DNA from: Bacteroidota bacterium
GTDB taxonomy: Bacteria; Bacteroidota; Bacteroidia; Flavobacteriales; Weeksellaceae
Length of the DNA stretch: 13,113 bases
NCBI GenBank assembly: GCA_023457935.1
Contig: JAEXBA010000052.1
Coordinates: 1 to 13,113, forward strand
Direction: 5' to 3'
Shown here: in pieces, positions 1 to 6,486 of the stretch
Layout: each line of letters opens with the position of its first letter
Numbering within the stretch: the first letter of the stretch is position 1
Notes under the pieces: generated by a model
The model's input: the letters and a program-made list of their open reading frames with translations, nothing else
Database searches by the model: none
Told to the model about the DNA's origin: nothing
Made by a program: the position numbers and the translations under genes

Positions 1-32
1 TTAAAGACTACTTTTGACTTAGTTAACACACA

Positions 33-50
33 GCAAATTACGAAATTTGC
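33..50. repeat. Short inverted repeat
   Basis: A perfect 7-base inverted repeat, GCAAATT and AATTTGC around the loop ACGA, lies just before the first terminator. It could be a small stem in the 3' end of an upstream transcript or a chance palindrome in AT-rich DNA. Bases 1-57 show no recognisable gene end. Confidence 0.3.
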
Positions 51-57
51 AACTATT

Positions 58-83
58 AGGAAAGCCTCGGCTTTCCTTTTTTT
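58..83 (+). terminator. Intrinsic terminator of an upstream plus-strand gene
   Basis: An 8-base-pair perfect stem (AGGAAAGC / GCTTTCCT) with the 4-base loop CTCG runs directly into seven Ts. This is the standard layout of a factor-independent terminator. The gene it serves lies to the left of the window. Confidence 0.8.
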
Positions 84-92
84 GCATAAAAA

Positions 93-126
93 AGGCTATC
101 TCTCTTTTGAGACAGCCTCTTTTTTT
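93..126 (+). terminator. Second, tandem terminator
   Basis: AGGCT pairs with AGCCT, followed after one A-C mismatch by a 4-bp inner stem TCTC/GAGA and the loop TCTTTT. Seven Ts follow the stem and six As precede it, so it could also stop transcription from the other strand. It sits ten bases after the first terminator and insulates the hydrolase gene from upstream transcription. Confidence 0.7.
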
Positions 127-146
127 ATGATTGAAATCATTTTAAG

Positions 147-154
147 TAATTTTG
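147..154 (+). promoter_or_regulatory. Bacteroidota -7 promoter element for the alpha/beta hydrolase gene
   Basis: TAATTTTG matches the Bacteroidota consensus TAnnTTTG exactly and ends 25 bases before the GTG start. No TTG is found about 20 bases upstream, so the -33 element is weak or absent. A transcript would start near 158 and have a leader of about 20 bases. Confidence 0.5.
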
Positions 155-179
155 GAACAGTATTTTCTGAAAATCAGTC

Positions 180-1049
180 GTGAAAAAGTACATTCTTCAA
201 TATCATTTCTGGGTTCTTGGACTTCTCGGAACCATTCTGACATCCTGTAATACGCGTCACAGAGTTTGGGTTGGCCCGGAAAAGCAGCAGAAAATATACA
301 ATCATCAGTACGGCGAGCACAAAAAGCAGGTGATGGATATTTTTCTTCCTGCGAATTACGCTTCAGACCAGCCGACTGTTTTTATCGTTCACGGCGGTGC
401 CTGGAAATATGGTCGGAAAGAACATATGATTATGATTCAGAAGTATCTGTATGAAAATCAGATTCCGACGGTGAATATCAATTACCGTCTGGCTTCAAAA
501 AAGAAAGGCATTACGTACAGGGAACAGCTTGCAGATATTGAAAAATCGGTTCTGGAATTCAGCCGTCTCGCGCCAAAAGCGAACCTGATGCCTGACAACC
601 TTATTATTCTTGGAGAAAGTGCAGGTGCGCATCTCGCTCTGCTTTACGGTTATAACAATCCTCAGCATATCAGAAAAATTATTTCTATGAGCGGGCCCAC
701 CGATTTCTTTACCGCTGATTATCTCAGTTCAAAGCATTCTTTTTACTCTGCGCCAACGATACAGACGGTTGTTGGTGAAAAATTTGAACGAAAAAACATT
801 TCCGAAAAGTTCGTCGAAGCCAGTCCGATCAGTCATGTTTCTGATGTTCCGACCCTTATTTTTCAGGGTGATACGGATTATCTTGTGAACCGGAAACAGG
901 GACTCGCGCTTGATTCAATTCTTACCGAAAAAAACATTCCGCATAAGCTTATTTACATGAAAAATACGGGACATACACCGCGGTTTTTCAGCAAACAGAA
1001 ACGCGACAGTTTAATACTTCCGGAAATCCTGAACTGGATAAAAAAATAA
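180..1049 (+). CDS. Alpha/beta hydrolase (esterase-like) lipoprotein
   Basis: A 289-residue predicted serine hydrolase of the esterase/lipase alpha/beta fold group. The N-terminus is a lipoprotein signal: KK, a hydrophobic stretch, then the lipobox LTSC with Cys23 as the lipidated residue, so it should sit in the cell envelope. The oxyanion-hole motif HGGAW is at 71-75, the nucleophile elbow GESAG at 145-149 (Ser147), the likely acid Asp233 in GDTDYLV, and the base His265 in TGH, giving a complete triad. The start is GTG at 180, chosen because it gives an intact signal peptide and follows a -7 promoter element at good spacing. It is a single-gene unit ending in a hairpin shared with the convergent DedA gene. 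The substrate cannot be read from sequence; small acyl or carbohydrate esters are typical for the family. Family confidence is high, specific function low. Confidence 0.88.
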   Translation: MKKYILQYHFWVLGLLGTILTSCNTRHRVWVGPEKQQKIYNHQYGEHKKQVMDIFLPANYASDQPTVFIVHGGAWKYGRKEHMIMIQKYLYENQIPTVNINYRLASKKKGITYREQLADIEKSVLEFSRLAPKANLMPDNLIILGESAGAHLALLYGYNNPQHIRKIISMSGPTDFFTADYLSSKHSFYSAPTIQTVVGEKFERKNISEKFVEASPISHVSDVPTLIFQGDTDYLVNRKQGLALDSILTEKNIPHKLIYMKNTGHTPRFFSKQKRDSLILPEILNWIKK

Positions 1050-1069
1050 CCCGCGGTATGCGGGTTTTT
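1048..1069. terminator. Bidirectional terminator between convergent genes
   Basis: A 7-bp stem (AACCCGC / GCGGGTT) with loop GGTAT begins in the hydrolase stop codon and runs into five Ts. On the other strand it is followed by a T-rich stretch, so it can also serve the DedA gene, whose stop codon is five bases away. Confidence 0.8.
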
Positions 1070-1074
1070 ATTAA

Positions 1075-1767
1075 TTATTCCGGATCCTGCGGATCAAAAT
1101 CGGTATCCTTATGTTTACTGAAAAAGAACTTGATGACAATCGGGAGTGTTGTAATAAGAAAGAGTACCAGAATAATCATTTCAAGGTGAGCTTTTAGGTC
1201 AATTCCAAACTGTTCAATAAAAAGTTTATCCAGATAGTGGCCAGCAAAAATTAGGACAAAAGACCAAAGAAATGCACCTATAATATTGTCTTTCAGGAAT
1301 TTAATTTTATCCATCTCAACAATTCCTGCAACAATAGGTGTAAAAGTTCTCACAATCGGTAAAAATCTGGCCATAATTACGGCAAGTGCACCATGCTGCT
1401 CAAAAAAATCGTGTGCCTGGTGAAGATATTTCTTCTTGAAAAAGAAGGTATCAGGACGGTTATACAATGCCGGACCGGTCTTTCTGCCGAACCAATACCC
1501 CACTTCATTACCGATAATTGCTGCAACTGCAATCGCAGTTGCTAATATGGTTGTATCCAGCAGCTCACTTCCGGTTCCGCCGAAGGTTTCCTCGATAATG
1601 TCCACCGCATAAATACCGGAAACAAACAGAAGACTGTCTCCCGGAAGGAAAAAACCGACAAATAACCCGGTTTCTGCAAAAATAATAAACAAAATGAGCC
1701 AGAAACCGCCCATTTTTATATAAAACTCAGGATTCAGAAGATCCTTCCAGCTTTCGAAATGCTCCAT
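1075..1767 (-). CDS. DedA family inner-membrane protein
   Basis: A 230-residue polytopic membrane protein of the DedA (SNARE-associated/VTT) family. The N-terminal re-entrant region reads AETGLFVGFFLPGDSLLF, with Glu32 and Asp44 at the same 12-residue spacing as the functionally essential Glu39 and Asp51 of E. coli YqjA. Further on, RFLPIVR contains Arg134 and Arg140, spaced like the essential arginines of that protein. Several hydrophobic segments follow, including two near the C-terminus. Members of the family are implicated in membrane homeostasis, and some recycle undecaprenyl phosphate by flipping it across the membrane; which lipid this one handles is inference. The ATG start has a perfect -7 element 16 bases upstream. 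The gene is probably monocistronic: the neighbouring desaturase gene ends 72 bases upstream on the same strand, and the DedA gene has its own promoter. Confidence 0.92.
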   Translation of the reverse strand: MEHFESWKDLLNPEFYIKMGGFWLILFIIFAETGLFVGFFLPGDSLLFVSGIYAVDIIEETFGGTGSELLDTTILATAIAVAAIIGNEVGYWFGRKTGPALYNRPDTFFFKKKYLHQAHDFFEQHGALAVIMARFLPIVRTFTPIVAGIVEMDKIKFLKDNIIGAFLWSFVLIFAGHYLDKLFIEQFGIDLKAHLEMIILVLFLITTLPIVIKFFFSKHKDTDFDPQDPE

Positions 1768-1783
1768 AAGTATTGATTACGTA

Positions 1784-1791
1784 CAAAAATA
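1784..1791 (-). promoter_or_regulatory. -7 promoter element for the DedA gene
   Basis: On the minus strand this reads TATTTTTG, an exact TAnnTTTG match, 16 bases before the ATG. No clear TTG appears at the -33 position. The predicted leader is about 12 bases. Confidence 0.55.
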
Positions 1792-1839
1792 CAGCAATAA
1801 AATCCTTAATAAAAATCTTTATGATTTTTTAACAGAAAA

Positions 1840-2823
1840 TTATTTCAATGGCTTCTGAAGCGTATCAATACGCTCATCTTTTCCGTTGTGTTTCCAGCCG
1901 GGAGCTTTGAAAATGTAGGAAAGCTTCGATCTGAAATCGGGAGCAGATTTGATGTCACGAATCATGTTTCCGAATTCATCAAAAACAATATGCAAAACAT
2001 TGTAGGTGTTGATGTTATGCAGAATTCCGTAATCGTGTTTTAATGAGTTTTCGGCTTTGTAAGTTCCGAACACATGATCCCAGATCATGAGGATTCCGCC
2101 ATAATTCTTATCCAATTCTTCAATCTGCCTTGAATGATGAACACGGTGATTGGACGGCGAATTGAAAATTCTGTCAAACCAACCCAGTTTTCCAATCGCT
2201 TCTGTGTGCGGCCAAAACTGAAAAATCAGGTTAAACTGATGCATCATCGCAATCATCAGCGGATGAAAACCGATGATCACAAACGGGATATACCAGATAT
2301 CGCGGTAAAGAATTTCAAACCAACCCTGTCTCAACGCGATGGCAAAACTCAGATGTTTTCCTGAATGATGATTCACGTGTCCTGTCCAGAGCAGTCGGAT
2401 TTTATGGCTTAAACGGTGATGCCAGTAAAATCCGAAATCCTGAACAATCAGAACCAACAGCCAAAGCCACCAGTGTTCGAGATTCCATTTCCACGAAAGC
2501 AGATTCGACAGATCACCAACTCCGAATATATCTGTTAATCTGAAATTATTATAGAACCAGAAAAAATAGGAAATGGAAATTGCTTTCATTCCGAAATCAA
2601 GAAAAACCGCACCCAAACCTAAACCAATGCTTGAAAGTTCGTCGTTAATGAGTTTTTTTGTGAATATTTTCTGCGGAATCTGATACAGCAGCGTTTCTCC
2701 AAGAATCAAAAGGATGAATCCGGGAATAAAATACGTTACCGGATCTGTAAAATCCAACGGACTGAACAATCCAAGTTCGTGGAAAAACTGTGTAACCTGC
2801 TCTTTCAAACCAATAAATTTCAA
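1840..2823 (-). CDS. Sterol desaturase / fatty acid hydroxylase family membrane protein
   Basis: A protein of up to 327 residues of the membrane di-iron fatty acid hydroxylase superfamily. The three histidine clusters that bind the iron pair are all present: HRLSH at 136-140, HVNHH at 149-153 and HRVHH at 226-230. Hydrophobic helices lie before, between and after them, matching the hairpin topology of the family. It probably hydroxylates or desaturates a lipid; in Bacteroidota the substrate is usually unknown and sterols are unlikely. The start is uncertain. The longest frame begins with TTG at 2823, but another TTG at 2808 (codon 6) gives a protein beginning with the residues KEQVTQFFHELG after the initiator, which looks like the usual start in relatives. 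No ATG is available nearby. It lies divergent to prfB across 93 bases. Family assignment is firm, the start is not. Confidence 0.9.
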   Translation of the reverse strand: MKFIGLKEQVTQFFHELGLFSPLDFTDPVTYFIPGFILLILGETLLYQIPQKIFTKKLINDELSSIGLGLGAVFLDFGMKAISISYFFWFYNNFRLTDIFGVGDLSNLLSWKWNLEHWWLWLLVLIVQDFGFYWHHRLSHKIRLLWTGHVNHHSGKHLSFAIALRQGWFEILYRDIWYIPFVIIGFHPLMIAMMHQFNLIFQFWPHTEAIGKLGWFDRIFNSPSNHRVHHSRQIEELDKNYGGILMIWDHVFGTYKAENSLKHDYGILHNINTYNVLHIVFDEFGNMIRDIKSAPDFRSKLSYIFKAPGWKHNGKDERIDTLQKPLK

Positions 2824-2881
2824 AAACTAAAGTAGTGATTTTTTTAGTTTGGAAAAGGAAAGTCCTCAGCTTCAAATAAGA

Positions 2882-2912
2882 TTGATTTTCCGTTTTCAAA
2901 TCCGTATTTTTG
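2882..2912 (+). promoter_or_regulatory. Promoter of prfB (TTG - 20 bases - TATTTTTG)
   Basis: TATTTTTG at 2905-2912 is an exact TAnnTTTG match, and TTG at 2882-2884 lies 20 bases upstream, the preferred -33 spacing in Bacteroidota. Only four bases (CAGC) separate the -7 element from the prfB ATG, so the transcript should begin at or within a base or two of the start codon. Confidence 0.7.
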
Positions 2913-2916
2913 CAGC

Positions 2917-4029
2917 ATGATAAACGCTGATCAGTTTAAAGACGCACAGTCCCGCATTGAGGACCTTCATAAATATCTTCAGATCGAGAAAAAGAAAATC
3001 GAGATTTCCAATGACGATGAAAAAACCGCTGCACCGGAATTTTGGGACAACCCAAAAGAAGCCGAAACGTTTCTGAAACAGCTTCGTTCCAAGAAAAAGT
3101 GGGTGGAAGATTACGAGGAAATCAATACTCAGTTCGAAGATTTACAGGTTTTGGCTGAATTCGCAAAAGAAGACGCTGATTCCGAAAAAGAACTCGATGA
3201 GCAGTTTCCGACTTTGGTTGAAAAAATCGAAGATCTGGAATTCAAAAATATGCTTTCCAACGAAGGTGATGAACTTTCTGCAGTTTTGCAAATTACAGCC
3301 GGAGCGGGAGGAACAGAAAGCTGCGACTGGGCTTCAATGCTGATGAGAATGTACACAATGTGGGCAGAAAAACAGGGTTACAAAATCCGCGAACTGAATT
3401 TTCAGGAAGGCGACGTTGCAGGAGTAAAAACCGTTACGCTGGAAATTGACGGCGAATTCGCTTTCGGTTATCTGAAAGGCGAAAACGGCGTTCACCGTTT
3501 GGTGAGAATTTCTCCGTTCGATTCCAATGCGAAGCGCCACACGAGCTTCGTTTCGGTTTACGTGTATCCGTTGGTGGACGACACGATTGAAATCAACATC
3601 AATCCGGCCGATATTTCCTTTGAAACGATGCGATCTTCCGGAGCAGGTGGACAGAACGTTAACAAAGTTGAAACAGCGGTTCGTCTTCGCCACGCTCCTA
3701 CCGGAATTATTATTGAAAACTCCGAATCGCGTTCTCAACTTCAGAACAAGGAAAAAGCGATGCAGTTACTGCGTTCAAGATTATACGAAATTGAGTTGGA
3801 AGAACGCATGAAAGCGCGCAACGAAATCGAGGCCAACAAGATGAAAATTGAATGGGGAAGCCAAATCCGGAATTATGTAATGCATCCTTACAAACTGGTG
3901 AAAGACGTACGAAGCGGACATGAAACTTCCGATGTTGATGCCGTGATGAACGGTGATTTAACGCCGTTTCTGAAAGCTTATTTAATGGCGGACGGAACTG
4001 CAGTTTCGGAGGATGATTTAGAATTTTAA
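2917..4029 (+). CDS. prfB: Peptide chain release factor 2
   Basis: Release factor 2 (370 residues, normal length) recognises UAA and UGA stop codons in the ribosomal A site and triggers peptide release. The discriminator tripeptide SPF is at 199-201, which marks RF2 rather than RF1. The peptidyl-tRNA hydrolysis motif GGQ is at 244-246 in the sequence SGAGGQNVNK. The residue matching E. coli position 246 is Ser240; Ala or Ser there is usual, while K-12 has the less active Thr. The N-terminal domain is helical and charged. The reading frame is uninterrupted: where many bacteria have CTT TGA C and shift frame, this gene reads CTT CAG at 2977-2982, with no internal stop and no purine-rich stimulator upstream. 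RF2 is therefore not autoregulated by frameshifting here. The gene has its own promoter almost touching the ATG and is followed 12 bases later by an SDR gene. The stop is TAA. Confidence 0.97.
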   Translation: MINADQFKDAQSRIEDLHKYLQIEKKKIEISNDDEKTAAPEFWDNPKEAETFLKQLRSKKKWVEDYEEINTQFEDLQVLAEFAKEDADSEKELDEQFPTLVEKIEDLEFKNMLSNEGDELSAVLQITAGAGGTESCDWASMLMRMYTMWAEKQGYKIRELNFQEGDVAGVKTVTLEIDGEFAFGYLKGENGVHRLVRISPFDSNAKRHTSFVSVYVYPLVDDTIEININPADISFETMRSSGAGGQNVNKVETAVRLRHAPTGIIIENSESRSQLQNKEKAMQLLRSRLYEIELEERMKARNEIEANKMKIEWGSQIRNYVMHPYKLVKDVRSGHETSDVDAVMNGDLTPFLKAYLMADGTAVSEDDLEF

Positions 4030-4041
4030 AAAAACAACATT

Positions 4042-4827
4042 GTGAATATTGATCTTTCAGGAAAAAAAGCTTTGGTTGGAGCAGCTTCCGACGGAATTGG
4101 AAAAGCGATTGCTGAGCAGTTCGCGAAATCCGGAGCGAGTGTTGTGATTGTCGCAAGAAATGAAGAAAAACTTCAAAAAGTCTGCGAAAATCTGGACAAT
4201 TCGAAAGGTCAGGAACACAGTTATCTCGTTGTTGATTATTCTGATTTAGAAGGCGCGAAAAAAGTATATCAGGATTTCTTCGCAAATAATTCGATAGATA
4301 TTTTGGTGAACAATACGAACGGACCGAAACCCGGAAATGCACTTTCCAAGACGATGGATGAATATCAACAGGCGTTTGATCTTCTTTTTCAGCACACTGT
4401 TTTTCTAACGCAGCTTGCTTTGCCGGAAATGCAGAAAAACAAATTCGGAAGAATTATTAATGTCGCTTCAAAATATGTGAAACAGCCATCGGATTATCTG
4501 GTTTTGAGCAACACGATGCGAATTGCGATGACGAGCTGGATGAAATCACTGTCGAAAATGGTGGCAAAAGATAATGTGACGGTAAACACGGTTCTGACCG
4601 GACTTTTCGATACGGAAAGAATGAAAAGTCTTTATATGGGCGATGCAGAAAAACTGAATATTTCTCCTGAAGAAGCCAAAGAAAAAATGCTTTCTCAAAC
4701 TCCGATGAAACGTGCAGGAAATCCTGAAGAATACGGTTTTCTCGCTACATTTTTAGCTTCTGATTTGTCGGGTTATTTAACAGGCGCAACCATTCCTTTA
4801 GATGGCGGTCATTCCGATTTTATCTGA
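4042..4827 (+). CDS. SDR-family oxidoreductase-like protein with non-canonical active site
   Basis: A 261-residue Rossmann-fold protein of the short-chain dehydrogenase/reductase superfamily. The nucleotide-binding loop reads GAASDGIG (13-20) instead of TGxxxGIG, and the NNAG motif appears as NNTNG (90-94). The catalytic Ser143 is present in NVAS, but the Tyr-X3-Lys pair is missing: 13 residues after Ser143, where Tyr belongs, the sequence reads LSNTMR (Ser156, Arg160). The C-terminus has the usual LTGATIPLDGG. These departures fit the known SDR subgroup that resembles beta-ketoacyl-ACP reductases but lacks a perfect cofactor motif and tetrad (conserved-domain class cd05344, BKR_like_SDR_like, from memory). 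It may have altered chemistry or a non-enzymatic role. The start is GTG at 4042, 12 bases after prfB, with no promoter between, so it is probably co-transcribed. It ends one base from the convergent ATPase stop. Confidence 0.85.
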   Translation: MNIDLSGKKALVGAASDGIGKAIAEQFAKSGASVVIVARNEEKLQKVCENLDNSKGQEHSYLVVDYSDLEGAKKVYQDFFANNSIDILVNNTNGPKPGNALSKTMDEYQQAFDLLFQHTVFLTQLALPEMQKNKFGRIINVASKYVKQPSDYLVLSNTMRIAMTSWMKSLSKMVAKDNVTVNTVLTGLFDTERMKSLYMGDAEKLNISPEEAKEKMLSQTPMKRAGNPEEYGFLATFLASDLSGYLTGATIPLDGGHSDFI

Positions 4828-4828
4828 T

Positions 4829-6178
4829 TTACTCTTTCTTCGGTTCCTCATGATGAAAACCAATTGAGCGGCGCGGTTTTTCTACAACCTGATACGCTTT
4901 CAGCTCTTTTTTTAGCGCTTCAATGCGGCGTGAGAAAACATCATAATCATTCGCGGAAACTTCCATAATAAACTGCTGTACAGAATTCAGATATTCGTCG
5001 GTAAGTTTACTTGCCGCTTCCACAAAACTGTTTTCAAGAATGCTTTTATCGATGCGGAAACTGTGCGTTTTTACTTTCAGAAACTGGTTGCGAAGACGCT
5101 TTTTAATTCCCTGCGTAAAATCAATTACCATCGTGTTGCTGAACAGTTTCATTCGTGACGAAATTTCCTGCCAATACGGTTTGTGATCGGCATCGTTGAA
5201 CTCCAGAATTTTCATCAGAACAGCGTCTTTTTCCAGATCTTTGGTAAGGTAGCGCAGAATCATCTGCGAACGTTCATCCCGATTCGGAGGAAAAACCGGA
5301 ATTTTCACATCAAATCTTCCCGGCGCAAAAACTTCACTGTCCATTCCTTTCAGATTATCGGCTGCAACCAGCATCAGCAAATCTTCGTTCACAAAACGGT
5401 GAATGCTGTGAAGAATGATTTCCTTTGTTTCTTCATTCTGCGAGTTCTGATTTTCAGTTGAAGAACGTTCTTTGGCAATTTCATCGAAATTTTCGAGGAA
5501 CAGCAACACTTTGTCTTCCTTCATCATCGCAGTCAGAAAATCATTGAAACTGGTTTTCTCACCATTGATGAACGAAGTTCCGAGATAGGAATTTTTCACT
5601 TCCTTGAATTCGTAATCGATGATTTCTGCAATTTTTCTTGCCCAGAAAATTTTTCCGCTGCCTTTCGGTCCGTACAGAATAATTCCGGCCGGTTTGTAAA
5701 TGCCCCAATCTGTCGCCTGTTGCTCATCAATAAACGGATTCAGCATTTCCGTGATGTAAAAATACAGATCTCTGTAACCGATGAAATCGCGTTGCGCCAA
5801 AGGTGTTTTGTTACCGAAATAATCGTAGACAAAATTGTAGTTTCCGCCCAATTCATGGTCGATTCCGTAGCTGGAAATCGAAGATTTGTACATTCCGTTT
5901 TCGAAAAGATTCGGTTTCTGTTTCTTGATCACCTCCTCCACTTTTTCTACGGGCTGATTGATTTCTGTAGCAATCTGTTCCGTGGTTTTGGCTTCTACCA
6001 AGTCTTTTTCGTAGCTCAGAAGAAACTTTTTGTTTTCTCGTGCGAATTTCAGAAAGTCTTCTTTCACTTCCATATTCGGATAAAGACATTCGGAAAGTTC
6101 GAGGTCGAAATCTTCGATAAACTGTTTGATGCTGTATGTGGAAACGCCCAGTTCGAGGGCCAATTCTGTAATTTTCAT
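4829..6178 (-). CDS. AAA-type ATPase with altered Walker motifs and IF2-N-like N-terminus
   Basis: A 449-residue soluble protein, no signal or membrane segment. Residues 1-30 (starting MKITELALELGVST) resemble the small helical domain at the N-terminus of initiation factor 2 or a helix-turn-helix. A charged helical linker follows to about 100. The AAA module starts near 130: Walker A GPKGSGK at 170-176, but followed by Ile177 where Ser or Thr normally binds magnesium; Walker B region LLFLENFDE at 225-233, with Glu229 and Asn230 where Asp-Glu is expected; sensor-1 region VAADN (271-275); and PGRFD (286-290), where Arg288 is kept but the preceding arginine position is Ala285. Residues after about 330 form the helical lid and a helical, Lys/Glu-rich tail. 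It probably binds nucleotide, but hydrolysis may be slow or lost. It is related in pattern to FtsH/Cdc48-type AAA modules, without a protease domain. The partner is unknown. A promoter almost abuts the ATG. Confidence 0.8.
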   Translation of the reverse strand: MKITELALELGVSTYSIKQFIEDFDLELSECLYPNMEVKEDFLKFARENKKFLLSYEKDLVEAKTTEQIATEINQPVEKVEEVIKKQKPNLFENGMYKSSISSYGIDHELGGNYNFVYDYFGNKTPLAQRDFIGYRDLYFYITEMLNPFIDEQQATDWGIYKPAGIILYGPKGSGKIFWARKIAEIIDYEFKEVKNSYLGTSFINGEKTSFNDFLTAMMKEDKVLLFLENFDEIAKERSSTENQNSQNEETKEIILHSIHRFVNEDLLMLVAADNLKGMDSEVFAPGRFDVKIPVFPPNRDERSQMILRYLTKDLEKDAVLMKILEFNDADHKPYWQEISSRMKLFSNTMVIDFTQGIKKRLRNQFLKVKTHSFRIDKSILENSFVEAASKLTDEYLNSVQQFIMEVSANDYDVFSRRIEALKKELKAYQVVEKPRRSIGFHHEEPKKE

Positions 6179-6182
6179 TGAT

Positions 6183-6213
6183 GAAATTTAGTAAAGATGA
6201 TTAAAGGTAACAA
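6183..6213 (-). promoter_or_regulatory. Probable promoter of the AAA ATPase gene (near-leaderless)
   Basis: On the minus strand, TTG (6211-6213) is followed by 20 bases and then TAAATTTC (6183-6190), one mismatch from TAnnTTTG at its last base. Four bases (ATCA) separate it from the ATG, the same geometry as at prfB. Confidence 0.45.
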
Positions 6214-6253
6214 TTTCCAACAAAAACCGTGCTTTGTTTCGGTGACGGCTTTC

Positions 6254-6341
6254 TAGCCCTGATTGAAATGAAAATCCTTTTTTGTGAGAGGATATGCCGA
6301 ACAAAAAAGATTGCAATGTAAAGCAGGTTCCCGGCTCCTAA
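6254..6341 (+). ncRNA. Structured RNA element resembling the Flavo-1 motif
   Basis: The stretch can fold into a long hairpin with nested stems. AGCC (6255-6258) pairs with GGCT (6333-6336), CTG (6259-6261) with CAG (6324-6326), and a long inner stem joins AATC plus TTTTTTGT (6273-6285) to ACAAAAAAGATT (6301-6312) with one bulged C, closing a 15-base loop. From memory, the sequence pattern (TAGCCCTGATTGAA, then ATCCTTTTTT, then AAAAAAGAT, GCAGG and GGCTCCTAA) is the repeated intergenic motif of flavobacteria described as the Flavo-1 RNA, of unknown function. The plus strand is assumed; the stems are nearly symmetric, so direction is not certain. No exact promoter motif is visible on either side. 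An alternative is an AT-rich chance hairpin, but the nested pairing makes this less likely. Confidence 0.5.
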
Positions 6342-6427
6342 ATTTCTGAATTGTATTGATGAAAACTGACAATGATTTTCTACGATTTCCATGACAAAAA
6401 TAGCTGCAAAATATCCCTGAAAATCCT

Positions 6428-6435
6428 TAAATTTG
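6428..6435 (+). promoter_or_regulatory. -7 promoter element for alaS
   Basis: TAAATTTG is an exact TAnnTTTG match, 51 bases before the alaS ATG. No TTG lies at the expected -33 spacing. The leader would be about 47 bases, A-rich just before the start (AAAGCAAAAGAAT), as is common where Shine-Dalgarno pairing is not used. Confidence 0.5.
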
Positions 6436-6486
6436 CGTCTTATCAAAAGCTTACAGCATAATGCGTAACGCTTAAAGCAAAAGAAT

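Larger units (their letters stand above)
6179..6486. other. 308-base divergent intergenic region before alaS
   Basis: It holds the ATPase promoter at its left end, a structured RNA-like element in the middle and the alaS -7 element at its right end. A minus-strand open frame of 81 codons (6201-6446) crosses it but shows no protein-like composition or family motif, so no gene is called. Confidence 0.6.

Noticed and set aside
1..179. Open plus-strand frame from base 1 through both terminators
   Set aside because: It crosses two strong terminator hairpins and gives low-complexity sequence; no gene end could be supported.
3710..4342. 210-codon minus-strand open frame opposite prfB and the SDR gene
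   Set aside because: It lies antisense to two well-supported genes, its product is rich in Arg, Phe, Ser and Asn without domain motifs, and it spans the junction of both genes. It is a by-product of their codon use.
5720..6181. 153-codon plus-strand open frame opposite the ATPase gene
   Set aside because: Antisense to a gene with clear AAA motifs; the product is Phe-rich and protein-unlike.
6201..6446. 81-codon minus-strand frame in the alaS upstream gap
   Set aside because: It runs through the Flavo-1-like element and the alaS -7 element, and no family motif is visible.
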